This document shows positions 25,558-39,400 of a DNA stretch of 64,000 nucleotides, one piece after another. The first letter of the stretch is position 1. Each line of letters begins with the position of its first letter. The position numbers and the translations under genes are program-made. Origin of the DNA: Patagioenas fasciata (Eukaryota > Chordata > Aves > Columbiformes > Columbidae); assembly GCF_037038585.1 (NCBI RefSeq), contig NC_092523.1, positions 42,435,001 through 42,499,000 on the forward strand. Direction: 5' to 3'. A model generated the notes under the pieces. The model worked only from the letters and a program-made list of their open reading frames with translations. It was not told where the DNA came from and made no database searches.

Positions 25558-25960
25558 AATTAGATGCTGTCTCCTTGCCGGACTCGAGCTTCTTGTCCTG
25601 AACAACCCTCAGATTTTAGCAAGCCACCAGGAGACCAGGAGAGAGGGCACGATGGTGGCATTTGCCTGTTTTTCCAAGGCTGACCCACAGCCTGCAAGAG
25701 ATGGCTTTGCAGGTAGCCGGCAGGGAAGGCTGGCATCCTTGCCCCCGCCAGGAGGTTGCGATTTTTGGGCATCCTGCGACCCCTAGTGAGAGCCAAGGGC
25801 GCCCGGTCAGCAGCCGGGTCAGCAGCCGCCCCCGCCACGGCTCTCCCGCGCACCGCGCACCGGCAGCTCCAGTACGGCACCGACTGGTTCCAGGTCACGG
25901 GCAAAACATAGCTCCAACGATTTCCCGTTCCCCATTAACCGACCGTAACAAGCTACTATG
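25558..25960. promoter_or_regulatory. Isolated CpG-rich cluster in AT-rich DNA
   Basis: I count roughly two dozen or more CpG sites within about 400 bases, densest at 25.79-25.88 kb, while flanking kilobases have very few. It contains a perfect tandem 12-bp duplication of GGTCAGCAGCCG (25805-25816 and 25817-25828). A 114-codon minus-strand open frame spans most of it but matches no family I know. It could be a small CpG island of a non-coding RNA or a distal TLL1 element, about 11 kb upstream of the gene, or a GC-rich insertion. Confidence 0.45.
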
Positions 25961-28900
25961 AAAACATAATAATGCGTTGACTTTGGGTGCTTTGAAACAA
26001 TGTGCTGATTGTATTGCAGCCTCACAAAACGCTGCTGTATGTGTAAATTCTCACAGCAAGGGATGGAGAAAGTGAGGGACAGCATCCATCTTCCGCATGT
26101 TACAAAAAAAAAAATAATAATTTAAAAAATTGCCAGTTACGCTTCAGTGAGCTTTTCTACTTAATTATGTACCTGTAAGGCCTAAGCCTTTGCAAATAAC
26201 AATCAGTATGGGAACAATATTCATTTGCCAGACAGTGTTAGTAAAACATTGGTGAGAAGTTAATCTCACAGCATTTAAAATTACAAGCTAAGCTTTTCAC
26301 TGTTGTCATCATGCTCAGATCCACCAGAACAATGAAGTTTAAAAACAATGATTCTGTTCTAAACACATACATGAATTAAAAGCTGAAAATGTAAACATGC
26401 AATTATTGAAGAAGAAAGGGTAATTCTTAACTTGGTTCAGTTCCCTCAACCAAGATCAACTTGGTATTCGTGTATATGCATTGCAATACGTGTGTTTATA
26501 TACAAAAAATTGTATCAAATTGGTTTATGCACGTAAGCATGGTATACACACTTTTAAGGCCACAGTTACAGTATGAAAGAGGAAGTCCACTGTTTTCAAT
26601 CATACAATTTTTTAATAAAACATGCAAATGATTATTTCTAATTCTAAAAATAAACATACTTGACCTTTAATGTTTTGACTGTCTAATAGAAATGAAAATA
26701 CGCACTAACCAGTGCAAATACTTTGCTTTCAAATGGGAAGATTTTGACAATCTGACTAGTAAAGAACTGTTTTCTATCAGATGAAAATACTCCAAAATAT
26801 GAAATGTGCATGGTTTTCAAAGACACTTATTAATACCTTGTGATACATTCATTTCCAAAGCAGCCATAGAAGACTAGAACAAAGGGGGTTTATTCAGCCT
26901 TTTACATCAAAATAATTATTACTTGCCTTCAATGAATAGTATTGCTTTCTGTTTTGTGGCTCTCTATGGGTGTAAAAAAAACAAAAAAAAACCCAAAAAA
27001 CAAAAACCAAACAACACACACACACAACACCACAACCCTAAACTCCAAAGCAGGCTCTGAAGTCATTCAGTCTTCCTACTTTTTTCCTTTTGTTCACAAG
27101 CTGAGTTGGGTCCAGGCTATATCTATCATGTGCTTTGAAGGAGAGGAGTCCACCTTTCTGCGCTAGTGTGGTGAATATAACAGCTCGCGTAACTCGTACT
27201 ACTACACTGGTGAAAAAATACCCAATAAAAGAGCTATGTCTCTTCTATGTAATCTCTTCTCAATACATTAGGCTAATTTTTCTTTAACTTTACTCCACTG
27301 ATGGGCAATATAGTACATAGAAGTTTCTATAGACCTGTTTGGCCGAGCACAGAAGCTGCAAACCCCGGTAATATTAATGTAATCCTGTTGTGGCACAGTG
27401 AGGGAGGCAAGGGGAAACAGCCCACCAGAGGCAGTAAACCAGGTTCTGTGCAGCAATGTGCATCATGTTGATGGCTTGGTTTATGGCTATTGGGTCCTTC
27501 ACAGCTGTATGAATCAATTTGTAAAAAAAAAAAAAAGCAGTTGGAAGTGTACATTACTAAAAGTTATATCATTTTAAAAGCATATGGTTAATGTTCAAAG
27601 TTGTATCTTATTTACCAAAGAAAAATGAATCTTTATCTTCTGCTTAGCAGATATAAAAGTTTGCTTTAAATCATTTGGTCTTTTACCAAATAATTCTGGA
27701 AATTCTCACAGAAAATGCAAATTCTAACTTGATATTTACATACATTCTCTGTAGGTGTCAGCATTGCTTTATATTGTTGTAGAGAACTGTATATTTTTCT
27801 TCTCAAGGAAAGAAGAAACACAGACTTGTCATTTTCCAGATGAAAGATAATTTTTCTGCTGTCAGTTTGTCTTTTCACTACCAATTTCAGCATAAGATTT
27901 AAACTATATTGCACAGGTGCAACTAAAGTAATTGCAGAAAAAAACCCTGCATTGTTTTCCTATGCACCTGTTTTCGGTTTTAAAACCTCTTTTCCATTCC
28001 AGTTATTTTCAGCATAAATATTATCCTTATTGATGTAAACACAAGGTTCATAGAACATTTGTAAATATTTATCAAACATTGCAAGGAGTAACAACTCAGT
28101 CAAGCTAAGTAAACTATGAATCTGCCTTCTTTACACAGACTGTAGAGGAATGCTGAACCAGAAGTTCTTATAGGTTTCTGGGTGAAGTCCTCAAAGAGCC
28201 ATCATGAGGCAAATATTTAATATTTATGTTCATAAACTTACTGTACAAAATAAAAGTGTGCCACTGAGATCTGCTGATAATATGTTATTGAGAAGAACTG
28301 GCCATGCAGAAGGGAACTGTACTATCATACTAAATGTCAATGACCTTGGGAGCCAAAGTAATAGTAATTGGATGAAAATCAATTGTACAGAATGCAAGGT
28401 CATAAATAAAGGGCAATAACAAGAATTATTTCTGGAAACTCAGACAAAGAGTGATGGAAGATATGGATTTAATAGTCAAAGTTGTTATCAACCTCCTACG
28501 CTCAAGAAACAGAAATACAATTGAAGCAACTGAGGCAAGGTATTTCCAGTTAAAAAAAGAGCGACATTGATGACATTATTACAAGCTCAAGCATGTATTA
28601 GCATTTTTTGAAATAATACATATAATCCTGACCATTCTTTTGATCAAAACAATAGAGAGCCCCTCTTCCGAGAGTCCACTTCAAAAAGTGCATGAAAGGG
28701 TATGTTAGCTTCCTATAGAAGTAACAGGAAAATAATTAACTTAGTAACAAATATAGCATCAGCCCAAGGGAAAAAAGGCTACACACTGCTCAAGAACCAC
28801 ATGAAAAATCGGGAGAGAGATTCTGACACAGTCATGAAGGAGGAATAATGAAGGAAGAAAACCCATCTAATATTCAAAGGCAGTTCAAAATAGAGCACAT

Positions 28901-31900
28901 AACCTGTCTGTCTAAGAGTGTGCTGAAATCCACATCTCGGGGATGTCCCAGTAGCTCAATCTTTCATTTGCATTACAGGTTTGAACTGAAGTTTGTCCCT
29001 AGTGCTATACCATTATCTATTGATAAAGTCAAGTCCTACTTCAATCCATAGATTGCAGGCAGTTTTAGTTGTTCTATTCGTAAGTGAAAAGGAACAGCTG
29101 AGAGATTTTTTGAGCAGTAACCTCAATCTATTTAGAGCAGAATTATCCTTCTTCACTACAAGTGACAAGCACCTTGACTATAGAGACTTCTCAGTGTTGG
29201 CTGGCTCACAATCAGCATTTGCAAGTTACTGCATTTTAATTTAGATGTGGATTTGACATCGGGTATTTACTCAAGTCCAAGTCTTACCTGCCTACTTGCA
29301 TAACACACACTCTTCAGAAAATGTTGTTTCTGAAAATTTGTTTGCATATGCATTTTTCTCTTCTCTTGCTCCCTTCCCCCATGTCTCTAATAAATTTGTC
29401 TATGAAACAGAAGAGCTGCACTGATTTATTTTTAGATCATCTCAGAAGTACTTAGAAGCTCCTATTAATGGCACAGTAGAATGCTGAGTTTTCTGTAATC
29501 TGTGGCTGCAGAATCTTGTCTCTATCATAGATTTGCCCTTGGGTTGCAGAATAAAGAAAGAATATTTATAGCCTTTCTCATACAAAGAGATTTGATCATT
29601 CAGAAATACGGTAATGAATTGTGCAGTACTTTCTACATCCCCAGGCTTGCTACTAATATTAGTGTTAAGGAAAAGCTGATGTCACCTGGTGTGACACAGT
29701 CTCTGCTTTTGTATTCTACATCTCTGGGTAACACTAGGCCAAAAAGGTTAATTATTATTTTTGCATTAATTTATTTGAACAAAGTTCTGTTGTCATGACA
29801 GATTTAGAAATAGTGTTTTCCACCTAATATACAGACTGCTATAGTTGATACAGGAAATAGGAAAACTCAAAGTAGCACTTCTCAGAATCTATCCAAAGAA
29901 AGATTTAAGGAAACAGACAGCTCTGACCATTTGAAATGGCCCATAGTTTTTACTCTTAATTAATGATAGAAGCTGAAGATGAGGTACACAAGCCCCATTT
30001 TTTTTTCAGAATACAGTTTGATTCTAACATAAGATTCAGAAGATTATGGGAAGGTTAGGAGTTACTTTACTATAAGGCATAAGCCTGACAGAAAAAGCTC
30101 TATGACTTAACTAGTCTTCTTAAAGTCATTCTCTACTCTCTAGACCCAATATCGTTGCTTTGGAGGAATCTGGTTTAAGCTAAATCTTACAATGTGGCAC
30201 ACAGCACAGCTGTGCTTTTATGAGAACACCCCTGGCTGGAAGCCTCACGTATTCAGCTGGATTTGCTCCTTTGAAGCTCAGGGTACTTGTGCTGCAGTGG
30301 CAGTGATATTCCTCTTCCCATCTGTGCTGAGTAGACACACTTCCACAATCACAGCCACATCCTGACCCTCCTCAACCCTGGAATATTCTCATAAAGCTCA
30401 TCAGTTTTTATTATCCTGGACTAGGGTTGATTGCTGTGAATAAAAACTCAAGTAAAAACATCTGATGTGAGTTTATTATTTTACCCATCTTCTATGATGA
30501 ATAACTACTTAAAAAGCAAGATAACCTGTTATGACTCAAAAAACAAAAAATTAGAATCCAGCAGGACTGTCAGTGATCTCCCTTTTTTATCTCTCCCTTC
30601 ACTCTTCACCATAAGAAACAGCAAACACAAAATACAAACCCTCACTGAAAAAAAAAAAAAAAATCATTCAGATCCTTAAACCAAACTGCTAAATTGTAGA
30701 ATAACAACAGAAGGGATAAGTGCTCACATACAAATAAATATTTTTAGACTACTAATATACTGCCATTACATTTCATTATGTAATAGGTGAAGATAAAATG
30801 GGAGTAAAATTTTGGAAATCTCAGGGTTTTTTCTCCACTGTAAAACACCACAGTTATTTCCAGCTCAGTTACTTCAGAAGAGCACAACAATTAGAAACAG
30901 AATATCTTGGAAAGCTGAGAATCTCCTTCTGAGCTATAACATAGAGACCCTGTTTGTATTACTGAAGGTGCTATAGTTTAAAGATGTCAGAGAAGGCTTT
31001 TTGCTGTTGTTTTCTGGTCTTATGATTATTTCTTTGGTTTCTATGGTTTAGAGAAATAATATTCACATTTTAGCAACAACTCCTCTGAGCAGACTGTAAC
31101 TTGCAGTCCAACTTCTGAGTACAGTGTGGACCTTTCTCCTCATTGATAAGGCCCTTCTGAAGTAAGACCTAGCTACATGGGAGCAGAGGCCAACTGCAAT
31201 GCTTCTAATTTGTTCTAGAATAAGTAAAATGTAATTCTTCCCACATCAATGTAGCATTGGCTAGACTGATGCTGAAAAATAGGTGTTAAAATGGAAATGG
31301 AATGGACAACCGCAGTGAGTTACCTGGAGAACAGATTAGATGCAAGTTGAATATGTGGAAGCTGATACACCAGTTTCATTTAGGCCTTGATTTTAAAATA
31401 ATCCCCTACAACTGAAAATAAACTGGACTATTCAAAGAGATTGCAAAACAAAACAAGTCCTTCACAGACAGTTTGCAGCTACTTTAGTAGGATATACAGG
31501 TGAGTGTCAAAGATAAACATAGACTGTCATTATAAATTAGGAAACTTGTACTTAAAATATTAGTTAGCTTGCACTGGTATTCCATATCCACACATACTAA
31601 AGACTGATTTACTATTAGTCTCTTTTCCTAGTTTACTGTTTAATAGTTCAGTAAATGTTAGGTATGTATATACAGGTAATTTTAATACATCAAATAGTTC
31701 TGTTAAGAGCACAGAATATGAAGTACTAAAAGCACAACTCTGTTGTAAAACATTTCTTAATTATGACTGCACGCGATATTTTCCCCAAAGTGCAAGAATG
31801 AACAGCACTCACTGAATTAAATATTTTGTTTGATTGTGGTAGTACAGAATGTGGACCTATGCCCTGAAGTTTCTAGGAAAATCAGATGTTCACAGTTAAT

Positions 31901-34900
31901 GGTTACCTAAGAAAAAAATCACCCCCAAAACAGTACCTCACAGTGTCTTTTTTGGCAGAGGCAGTGACAGAAACTCATTCTCAAGGACAACATACAGTTT
32001 CCTCAGCTACAAGACCATCCGTTCTTTTCTTGACATCCCAAATCATTCAAAACACATATCCCAGCTTCCTCAACAACTGAGATGAGTCCTGCAGACAACA
32101 GACTCTCTCATTGTGTTGTGCTGATTCATTCCAAGCACTGTTCATCCTGTGCACTGAATGAAGCAGGGTCCTGTGGGAAAACAAAGAATGAGATCATGTA
32201 ATTAAAGACTATCTCATAATGTACATGGGGATTGAACTATAATGGCCTCAACAGCCTTAATTCTATTCCTTAACTCTTAAGTGATTAAGACCACAAGTTA
32301 CTTTAATATTGTTTTCTGAATATAGCCATCAGCAGTCCTGAGCAAAGACATTCAAAAATAACCAAAAATCCTAAGCCAAAAAAACAGCCACATGGAACCA
32401 TACCAACTACTACTATATAGTATACAAGGAGAATTATCAGTAGAGCCAACTGGAGCGGGAAAAACAACACTGCTGTGTTTACTGAACATTTTTCTATTCT
32501 CAATTTGCCTATCCATTAATGTTTAAATGTTTTCCAGAGATGTTTCAATCTTAATGAAATTCCGCCAGATTAAACTGTTTTCAAATCCTGCTTTGTGATT
32601 CCCACCAGCTCATACACTTGCTCAATCCAGAAGGATGCTGTTAAGTCTAATCCACATTTCTCAGGCCAGCAGCCTACCTGACAAACAGAGATATCCTACA
32701 GAAACCGCTCCCAGCCTAGCCATTTCTCTGCTGGGTGCTCTGTCAAGTAAGACATAGAACAGCAATTTCAATCTGAAGGAAATTCAGCCTGTTCTGAGAG
32801 CTCTATTTTAGCTATGTTAAGCTTCTAAATCTCTCATAAAGTGGACACTATTTCACCCTCCCCCGATCAAGTCTCTGGTACATGTGCAATGTGTTTTGAA
32901 GCTGAATGCCTGAAACACACAATGGTTGTTTATAATTCTTTGACTCTTCTCAAGCATTGGATCTTCTGCAAGTCCTGACAGCCATTCCACAGCAAAAGAG
33001 ATCATTTTGAAAAACATCTCTTCCCTGAAATTCTAGACTCCGAAAGCATTTTGTTTTGAAGGTCCAAAGAAACAGATTTGGGACTGTCATACCTCATGTT
33101 TTCTGCCTCAGCATGCCTGGGCTCTTATGTTTAGTGCTCTCAGGGAGCAGCACATGCAGGGCCACTCTGCAAGGGGGAACCAGCCCCAGAGCTCAGGACA
33201 ACCTCAGCAAAGGCTATGCCCACACTAGCTAGAGTACAGGGTCCTGGAAACAGGGCCCACCCAAACACTCCAGTAAAGAGCAGCTAAAGAACAGTTTGGA
33301 AATAAAGCTAAACCATAAAACAGAAGAGCCCACCCAAGAGACAGGGCTAGGAATGAACTACCCACAATGTAAGTCTAAGATCCAGCAACAAATCACCATG
33401 CAGACAGACCAACCCAGCATAACTCAAAAAGACACTGAGGGCCTGAGCTTAAATAGAGCTCCAGGATCTGTGGGCAGAGGGCGTGTGGGTGAGAGTCCCA
33501 GGTGAGGCTACTCAAGGCTATTAATGCCTGTTAGTGCACTCAACCTATCACAAGTGTTATGGTTACTGTTGGAGTTATGGAGTAATGAAAGCAGGGGCTG
33601 CAGAGCCTCAGCACATTCAGTAGTTTGCAACCTTCAGAGGAGGGTGTGAGCTTCTATGAATAATTCTCATTTGCTGTGTTGTTTGTTTTTTGGTTTTTTT
33701 TTAAATTTGTTTTGTTTTTTCCCATATCCATTTGGGACTTTGTGACTAATATTGCTTATTTAAAGGATTTACTTTTCCTCTCTTTCTTTAGCTGTATTTT
33801 GAGTTATACTGGCTTCATTTGTTTGAAGCCATATCCTTCCTTTCTCTGTTCTTTTTGTTTGTCTCCTTTGTTCATATTTTATGTTTGTTGAAATGTAAAC
33901 TTCTGGGGACTGCAATATTGAACAAGTTCCTCAACTCTAGTTGAACTCATTAATGTTGGGAACAAGAGTCAACAGAACATAAAGGATGTAAAAACTTCTG
34001 TTCCTCACTCCTGGAGGTTTTTCCATCATATGTGCTTGGAACTCTGCTTTCAAGAACTGTTTCCAAGTCACATTCTTCTGTCATTTAAGATCCTCTGAAC
34101 TGAGAGGACCCAGGGAGAACTCAAGACGCCTCTTCTCCTTAGGCAGTGAGCTCTGGGTTGCAACTTACAGAGGTGTCACAGGTGTTCAGCAGTTGGTCCT
34201 ACTTTAAATGTCTCTGAGGCTGTCAGTGTGAAGATCATACACAATTGTGGTGCTTTATTAAATTAAGAATAATGTCCAACAATACTGCAAATGATGCCTT
34301 TTTTAAATATTCACATATAAATCATATAAATCCAAGCAGCTGCTGTAACTTGAGGCGCTCACAACTGAAGCTTTCAGTGAAGAAAGATATGTTACTGTTT
34401 TGAATCTCTAAAGGAACTTTTTGTATCCAGAGCCACAGAATACCTTGCAAAAAATAGCTAGTTAAAGCTTATTACATTCTCGTGAAGCTATGTAGGAAAA
34501 CTTTCATCAGCTTCTGCACAGTTATATCTAGGGTGAAGCACAGGTGATGACTAGGACAGCAACACAACAAAGCAATGTGGCACAGATAGTGAATAATAGT
34601 GCCATTATCAGTTGAACTTTGGACTGTACTAAGGTGCTGTTTCATTAATTTTGCCAGGACACCTTTTCTTACAAAGTGCCATACAAGCTTTCATATCAGA
34701 AAGTGTGATCATGTCTTGGATCACATCTGATACAAAAGGCAGCAGGTCTTATTCTCAGTTGTGTTTTGGCTCTTTTTCCCTACTTAAGAACCAACAATGT
34801 CTGTAAAGCAATCAGAAAACTCTCATCATGAAAGTATATCACAGGGCTTATGGATGCCAGGAGACACTAGACCTCTGATGTGCTGAGCACTCAGAGCAGT

Positions 34901-36020
34901 ACAGAGAATCAAACAAATATCGTTATGACAAAAATCTTCTGTGTTTCCCTGTTATAACAAGAAATTGCATCCAGAAGCACAGTTGATACACATCATCTTG
35001 GGGTAATGGTGGTACAGCATTGGGATGCTCTGCTGACTGCACCCCCAATATTACTTGCTGTACTCTCCTAAGTGTGAATACTTAGATGCGGACAGCCATG
35101 AACCACCTCCACTCACACTCTGACCTAGCATTACACGAGATTTTATAGTCCCAAAGTTGTTCAGAGATTCAGAACCTGACCCTCTGAACCTCTCTGTGAA
35201 GCACATCCAAGCAGGATTTACAAGCTTAGACACAGTCCCCTGCTTTTCAGACTGAAGAGCAAATAAAGCAGTGTCATGACTTATGTGACTGTACTTAGAC
35301 AGCTATTCCAATACTAGAAAACCCAGTCTTAATTAAGTCATTAAAACAAACTGTTAAAGATTCAAGAGATGGCTGCTTACATAAAATAAATAGTGCTCTT
35401 TGGATAAGTATGCTTCTCATAGCATTTTTACATCTCTCCATTACTCCAGTGGACTGTTTCCAAAATAGTAACATATATTTATATATTTTCACTAAAAAAC
35501 AAGATATATAATGGGCTCTCTAAGTGAGAAGATGACCAAAGTTCATAAACATGCATTTTGTGATTCATTCAGCCAGCGACAAATGGTACTCTTTATATGG
35601 ACTTTTCAAAAACATTCAGCATGTGAGGTTAGTTCATTAATGTGGTGTCACAAATTGGGAACAATATCTCTTCTCATCCAAAGGTTTGGCGTAGAGCGAA
35701 AAAATTATCAACTTCCTCACCCCTGGTTTCGCTAAAAGATTTTTCTAATATTACAAAACAGAGCTAAATTCTCTGAAGAATGGGTGTTTTCCTGGTCCTC
35801 TTCGTGATGCAGGAGCTGCTCTTGGAAGAATGTTAAGTAATTGAACTGTAATTCTGATTAGAAAGCACTCACACAAACTCAAAGGAAATACAATACTGAA
35901 GCAGTTAAAAAAATTAGTTATGCATGGAAGGTATTTTAATGATTAATAAATCAGAATGAAATGTGGGGGTTTGTCTGTTTGTTTGTTTGTTTTTTAATAA
36001 AGTAGACTTTACTTATTAGT
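25961..36020. other. Intergenic stretch, no gene recognised
   Basis: AT-rich non-coding DNA. It contains the CR1 reverse-transcriptase fossil near 28.2-28.4 kb, A-rich and CA-rich low-complexity sequence at 26976-27037, a T/G-rich run near 33680-33720, and a less AT-rich unexplained segment at about 33.1-33.65 kb. Open frames of 60-100 codons are unremarkable. Confidence 0.6.
28201..28420 (+). mobile_element. Ancient CR1 reverse-transcriptase fragment
   Basis: The 71-codon frame opening at 28204 reads like a decayed C-terminal part of the CR1-family reverse transcriptase. IFNIYVHKL and RSADNMLL occupy the place of the FADDTKL-type catalytic block, and a second block reads NVNDLGSQSNSNWMKINCTE followed by CKVINKGQ. 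The family pattern there is DLDRLE..W...N.MKFN..KCKVLHLG. The aspartate pair is altered, since ADN replaces ADD, so it could not be active. No convincing CR1 sequence continues on either side, which suggests an old, eroded copy. The assignment rests on pattern memory rather than an alignment run. Confidence 0.55.
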
Positions 36021-36487
36021 AGCAGATACAGAGGAGGGCCATGAAATACTCAGAGGGCTGTCACACTTTGCCTGTGAAGAAAGGCTGAGAGATCTAGAGT
36101 TGTTTAGTCTGGAGAAAAGACGTCTCTAGGAAGAGCTTATGTGGTCTTTCAATATATGAAGGGAATTATAAGAAAGATGGAAAAAGACTTTTTACCAGGG
36201 CCTATAGTGACCAGGCGGGGGGGGGGTGACAGTTTTAAACTGAAAGAGGGTAGGTTTAGCTTGGATATAAGGCAGACTTTTTGTACCATGAGGGTGGTGA
36301 GACACTGGAACAGCTTGCCCAGAGAAGTTATGAATGCCTCCTCACTGGAGATGTTCAAGGCCAGGCTGGATGCGGCTTTGAGCAACCTGATCATGTGTAA
36401 GATGTCCCTGCTTGTGGCAAAGGGATTGGACTAGGTGACTTTTAAATGTCTCTTCCAACCCAAATCATTCCTCGATATGATGATATT
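36021..36487 (+). mobile_element. CR1 LINE 3' end, about 470 bp
   Basis: This is the longest CR1 copy in the window. It begins at the segment coding for the end of ORF2 and the untranslated region (GAGGAGGGCCATGAAA, then AGAAAGGCTGAGAGATCTAG and GTTTAGTCTGGAGAAAAGAC). It runs through the AAACTGAAAGAGGGTAGGTT and GGATATAAGGCAGACTTT blocks, AACAGCTTGCCCAGAGAAG, and TGTTCAAGGCCAGGCTGGAT. It ends with CTCTTCCAACCCAAATCATT and a degraded terminal repeat. It contains a run of ten G (36217-36226). A 97-codon open frame within it is not a gene. Confidence 0.93.
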
Positions 36488-39400
36488 ATTCTCTTTATTA
36501 TCTTGAAACATAACAGATTTTATACTAGAGACATGCTTACTTATAAATATTTTTGCAATTATAAAAGCATTGAATTAATCACTTCAACTCATCTTAGGTA
36601 TTTAAATTCCTGAAACAATTTTCTTTACAAATACAATTATTGTAGTATTATAAATATAAGTTAAAAGTGAATAAATCATAAGCTACTCCCTTTCCCTGAA
36701 GTAGTTCAATGCTTAGAAAATGGTTGTATGGATTTTGAAATGAGTGTTTGGGGTTCATACAGTGCACATTTGACTTAAAGGTCCTAGAAAGTGCAAACAG
36801 GTTAGATCTAATTATTTTTAATATATCAAAATGTAGTCTGCCAAATATAAATAGCGACAAACAAGTGATTTTTAGCTAAAACATAACCATTGTTTTATGC
36901 GCAAGTACTGAGTTTGAGCTGCTCAGAGAGCTTCAGCAAGTCAAAAAAACAGGATTTAAAGAAATCTTCACCAGTTTTCATGACTCTGTTTTGATGCATG
37001 ATAGAATAAAAAAATAAACACTATTATATTCCATTTTCCTTGATAGAAGACTTGGAAAAAAAGAAGCGGTATCCTAGCAGCAAGACGTCAGAAGTTTTCA
37101 GTGCAAACACCTCATCCTCTTCACTGTTTCAAGTAATAAAAAGAGAATAATAAAATTCCAAACTCACAACCAAATCCTAACATAAAACCTGAAAATACAA
37201 CAGCTCAACCACATATAGTAGATTTGAGCTCATTTTTTTCCTGGTAGAAGTGTATGTTCAGACAACATCCATAATACAGCTCTGTGACTGAAAGGGCAAG
37301 ATAGTGTGTTTCGTGCTCTTGTCCACTTAGGTCTCTACCTGTGAATATGTAACACCTTACTGTATCAGATTTCTTCTGATGAAATTTATTTCATATCCAA
37401 CAAGTATATTTTTCTGGAATCTTTCCTTTTATGTAACACAGACAGTCATGGGCTCTGGTTGTGGTCCTCTTCTTGATCTTCTCCCCTGTAAAACACCACA
37501 AACTATCATTGATATGTGAGGATACTTGAGAATACCATGCCCTGCAACACCTAAAGAAAGTGCCAGAAAAGGGCCACATGGCACAGACCAATAAACTACA
37601 AAGCCAGCTGTTCAATAAAAATATATTACTTTAATGTCTCCTCTCTTCCATGTTAAATATTTCCACTTTCAAAGTATTTCCTGATTGCACCAAATGAAAC
37701 ACTATCTCTAGCTTTATCATATACTATCAATGCCTGTTTCTAGAAAACCATCAAAATCGTTCTTAGTTCTGCATATGCAACCAAGGTTTTTTTGGCGTAG
37801 TATGATATGCACTCATACCGCTATTATTTTGGGTACTTCCTGCCTTGTTTTTATTTTGTTGCCATAATCCAAAGAAAAAAAATTATTTGGATAAAGGTGC
37901 TGACACCAGGATGTATTTCATCTGCACAGTAATCGATAGTAGCCGGGGCTCACAAGGAAAGCGTGGATCACAGATTGTTTCCTCTCTTTGGTTGGAGCAT
38001 GGGTGAAGACCTAAGTGTACTGACTGTCCTTTCCTGAAGATGACATGCTGAAATGTGTGCACTATTTCCAGTAAATTCAAAACTCATAATTGACCCATTG
38101 TATAAACCAGAATCGCATAGAGGAAGTTAAATATAAATATATGGGTGCCATCACATGAAAGAGCACAAGGATTCAGGGGGAGAACAGATGAGGGACAGAA
38201 TTAGTAAAGGCAAAGGCCCAACTCTGCAACACAAAATAGGCAAATACTGGTGTCAGGCAACATCTTCCAAGTGACAGTCAGCAGGAAGGAAGGTTCAGCT
38301 TCTAGGTAAGTTTCCAGTCCAAGTATCAAAGTGATTTGCCAGCCAAAACCCTTCTGTTTACCCTTCTGCTCCACACGTTGGGACTTGCACAGAGGTTAAT
38401 CAGGGAGAGGGATAATCAGTGCGTCCAGAAACTGCTGGGGCTGTGTCTGATGGCTGAAGGTTACTTGCAGCTCACATGCTCGGTCAGTTTGATTTGGAAA
38501 AGAGCCTCCCTCTCCCAGAGGGATATTGCAACCATCAGGTTAGCAGGCAGTTCCCGTATCTCTATGCAGAGCTGCTCTGCTGTGATTCTGAAAAGTGTTA
38601 CTCTTACACAGAAGAAATATACAGAAGGTCTGTATAAATTAAAATTAATAACCTAGGCAAAATTTATAAAGCAAACTGAGAAGATCAAGAAAGTATGTGT
38701 ATTTGGCATTGACTAAAGCAAAAAGAAACTATTTAATAGTACAGATGGATGAAAAGGCTTATTCAGTGCACTGCTTTTTTATGTCTGGGAAGAAGGATAA
38801 GATACTCCATCTTAGAGGAAAATGAACTTCTTTAGAGTAACCAGTAACTACAGGGTACACAAAAAAAACATATGCTAACTAAAGTTTAATATTTTTAAAT
38901 TTCACACAGGAGTCCCAGAAGAGTTTCCAAGAGGACTGTGACTGATTGTTTTTATTTTCCGGCTGAGAGTTTTTAATAACTTGAGTCAACATCAGAAAAC
39001 TGGAGCAATACCAATATTCTTTCGCCGTTATTCAAAAGGTCATACAAGATGAGTTGGGGAACAGAAGGACAAATGGTCTGACGTCAGTCCAGAGACACAG
39101 AACTCAAACAGATAAGATGTTTCATGTTTGTAAGGTATTATTTGAACTGTAACACAGCTATAGAGTCATTAATTCCCTTGGCCTGATGAGTCTCTTCCCA
39201 GGAGATCTCTGTTTCAAAATGCCTGATAGCCCCAGGCTTAAAGCACTTGCCTGAAAGATGGGAAAACTTTCTTCTTACCAGGCCAAGCTGACAATGGCTT
39301 TGACAATGGTTATTTCAGAAAATCCACTCCCAAAACAGATCAGCAAAGATTCTCGCCATCAGTACCTGCTTTCTTGTTTAAAGTCATTTATAAGAAAATT

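Noticed and set aside
36141..36434. 97-codon open frame
   Set aside because: It lies entirely in the CR1 3' end; similar frames occur in many CR1 copies and are not genes.
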